Source: Lentisphaerota bacterium
GTDB taxonomy: Bacteria; Verrucomicrobiota; Lentisphaeria; Victivallales; Victivallaceae
Direction of reading: 5' to 3'
Length of the DNA: 64,000 bases
NCBI GenBank assembly: GCA_024225035.1
Contig: JAAEMX010000441.1
Span: 171,943 to 235,942, forward strand
The notes under the pieces were generated by a model, which was not told the origin of the DNA, did not search any database, and saw only the letters and a list, made by a program, of their open reading frames with translations. Each line of letters begins with the position of its first letter. The first letter of the stretch is position 1. The translations under genes and the position numbers were made by a program. Shown one piece after another: positions 63,626 through 64,000 of the stretch.

Positions 63626-64000
63626 GCAATTTAATCCTGGTTAATTTAGATGTTTGTCAACCGACATAGAGCTGGGAAGATATTCTGCCTATTGTAACAG
63701 GTACATAGAAGTGCTAAATATCTCAATTAACTTTAGATGCTGATCCCTTCATTTCAGCACTTTATAAATTACCCTTCCAGAGACACTAGTCTGTTATTAT
63801 AATTAAAGCTCTTCGTGAGGTGTTTTACAAATAATGTTGACTAGCAGAAGTCGCACTTTGTTCAACGTTTAACGATTTATACCTTGATCTATCAGTTTTT
63901 TTATATTAACATGCAGAATTTTAGGAACATCTAAAGTTCTTACAGTTAATATAGAGGCAGTTGAACGGTTTATTCCTATAGGGAATGGTTATATAACTAA
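63626..64000. other. Intergenic region at window edge
   Basis: 375 bases upstream of the GH32 gene. An 11-bp inverted repeat (AACTTTAGATG at 63729, CATCTAAAGTT at 63928) is present. A 40-codon minus-strand open frame ends at TAA 63869 but has no start codon and is closed upstream; it may be a gene scrap. Confidence 0.35.

Noticed and set aside
63729..63938. 11-bp inverted repeat (AACTTTAGATG/CATCTAAAGTT) 190 bases apart
   Set aside because: Too short and too far apart in AT-rich DNA to claim a mobile element or operator.
63869..63988. Minus-strand open frame of 40 codons at the right edge
   Set aside because: No start codon and closed by a stop upstream; too short to assign. Kept only as a note in the intergenic entry.
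1..64000. CRISPR arrays, tRNA/rRNA genes, insertion sequences
   Set aside because: Looked for spaced direct repeats, cloverleaf-like segments and transposase motifs while reading; none seen. A tRNAscan or Infernal run would be decisive.

Overview
The window reads as a bacterial chromosome segment of moderate, locally low GC. The gene content suggests a polysaccharide-degrading heterotroph, possibly of the PVC group (Lentisphaerota-like). This rests on glycoside hydrolases GH9, GH32, GH38 and GH78, a sulfatase, Gfo/Idh/MocA dehydrogenases, LacI/AraC/XRE-cupin regulators, and short oxidoreductase/sugar-kinase operons. No rRNA or other phylogenetic marker was seen, so the taxon is an inference. 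No tRNA, CRISPR array or insertion sequence was recognised.

Layout. 0-8.3 kb: exopolysaccharide genes. Plus-strand genes (sugar transferase, uridine-kinase-like, nucleotidyltransferase, Wzz fragment) meet minus-strand genes (flippase fragment, two glycosyltransferases, alkaline-phosphatase-superfamily protein, ankyrin lipoprotein) at a chimeric breakpoint near 3.18 kb. 8.3-12.2 kb: a thioesterase remnant and a GH9 glucanase gene with two frameshifts. 12.2-14.6 kb: two toxin/effector-like genes, a C58-type cysteine protease and a TcdB/GT44-like glycosyltransferase. 14.9-27.1 kb: a small lipoprotein, then a complete glycogen block (fused GH13-GDE debranching enzyme, CBM48 protein, GlgP, GlgA, GlgB). 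27.1-42.6 kb: AraC regulator and divergent sulfatase, degenerate GH18-like protein, cmoA-cmoB, LacI regulator with dehydrogenase, M4 metalloprotease, glucuronokinase-like kinase with galU, inositol-dehydrogenase-like protein and small proteins. 42.8-53.7 kb: sugar-catabolic operons in decay (ene-reductase with a nonsense codon, frameshifted flavoprotein, kinase/SDR relic, frameshifted GH38 mannosidase with its LacI regulator, shattered GH78 rhamnosidase). 53.8-56.1 kb: recQ. 56.1-61.7 kb: an AT-rich island of three orphan proteins (nitrilase-like, FYVE-like zinc finger fused to a Tiki/ChaN-like domain, permuted-papain-like) separated by long noncoding stretches with a rod-like structured RNA candidate. 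61.7-63.6 kb: a secreted GH32 enzyme.

How it fits together. The housekeeping blocks (glycogen, cmoAB, galU, recQ) are intact. Most damaged genes belong to extracellular or sugar catabolism or capsule assembly. The signal-less effector-like genes (12.2-14.6 kb and 56.5-61.7 kb) are intact. This suggests, as inference only, a lineage that is losing glycan-degradation genes while keeping proteins that could act on eukaryotic cells. Several single-base frameshifts could instead be sequencing errors, but the multiple nonsense substitutions and deletions in GH78 and the kinase/SDR relic look like real decay.
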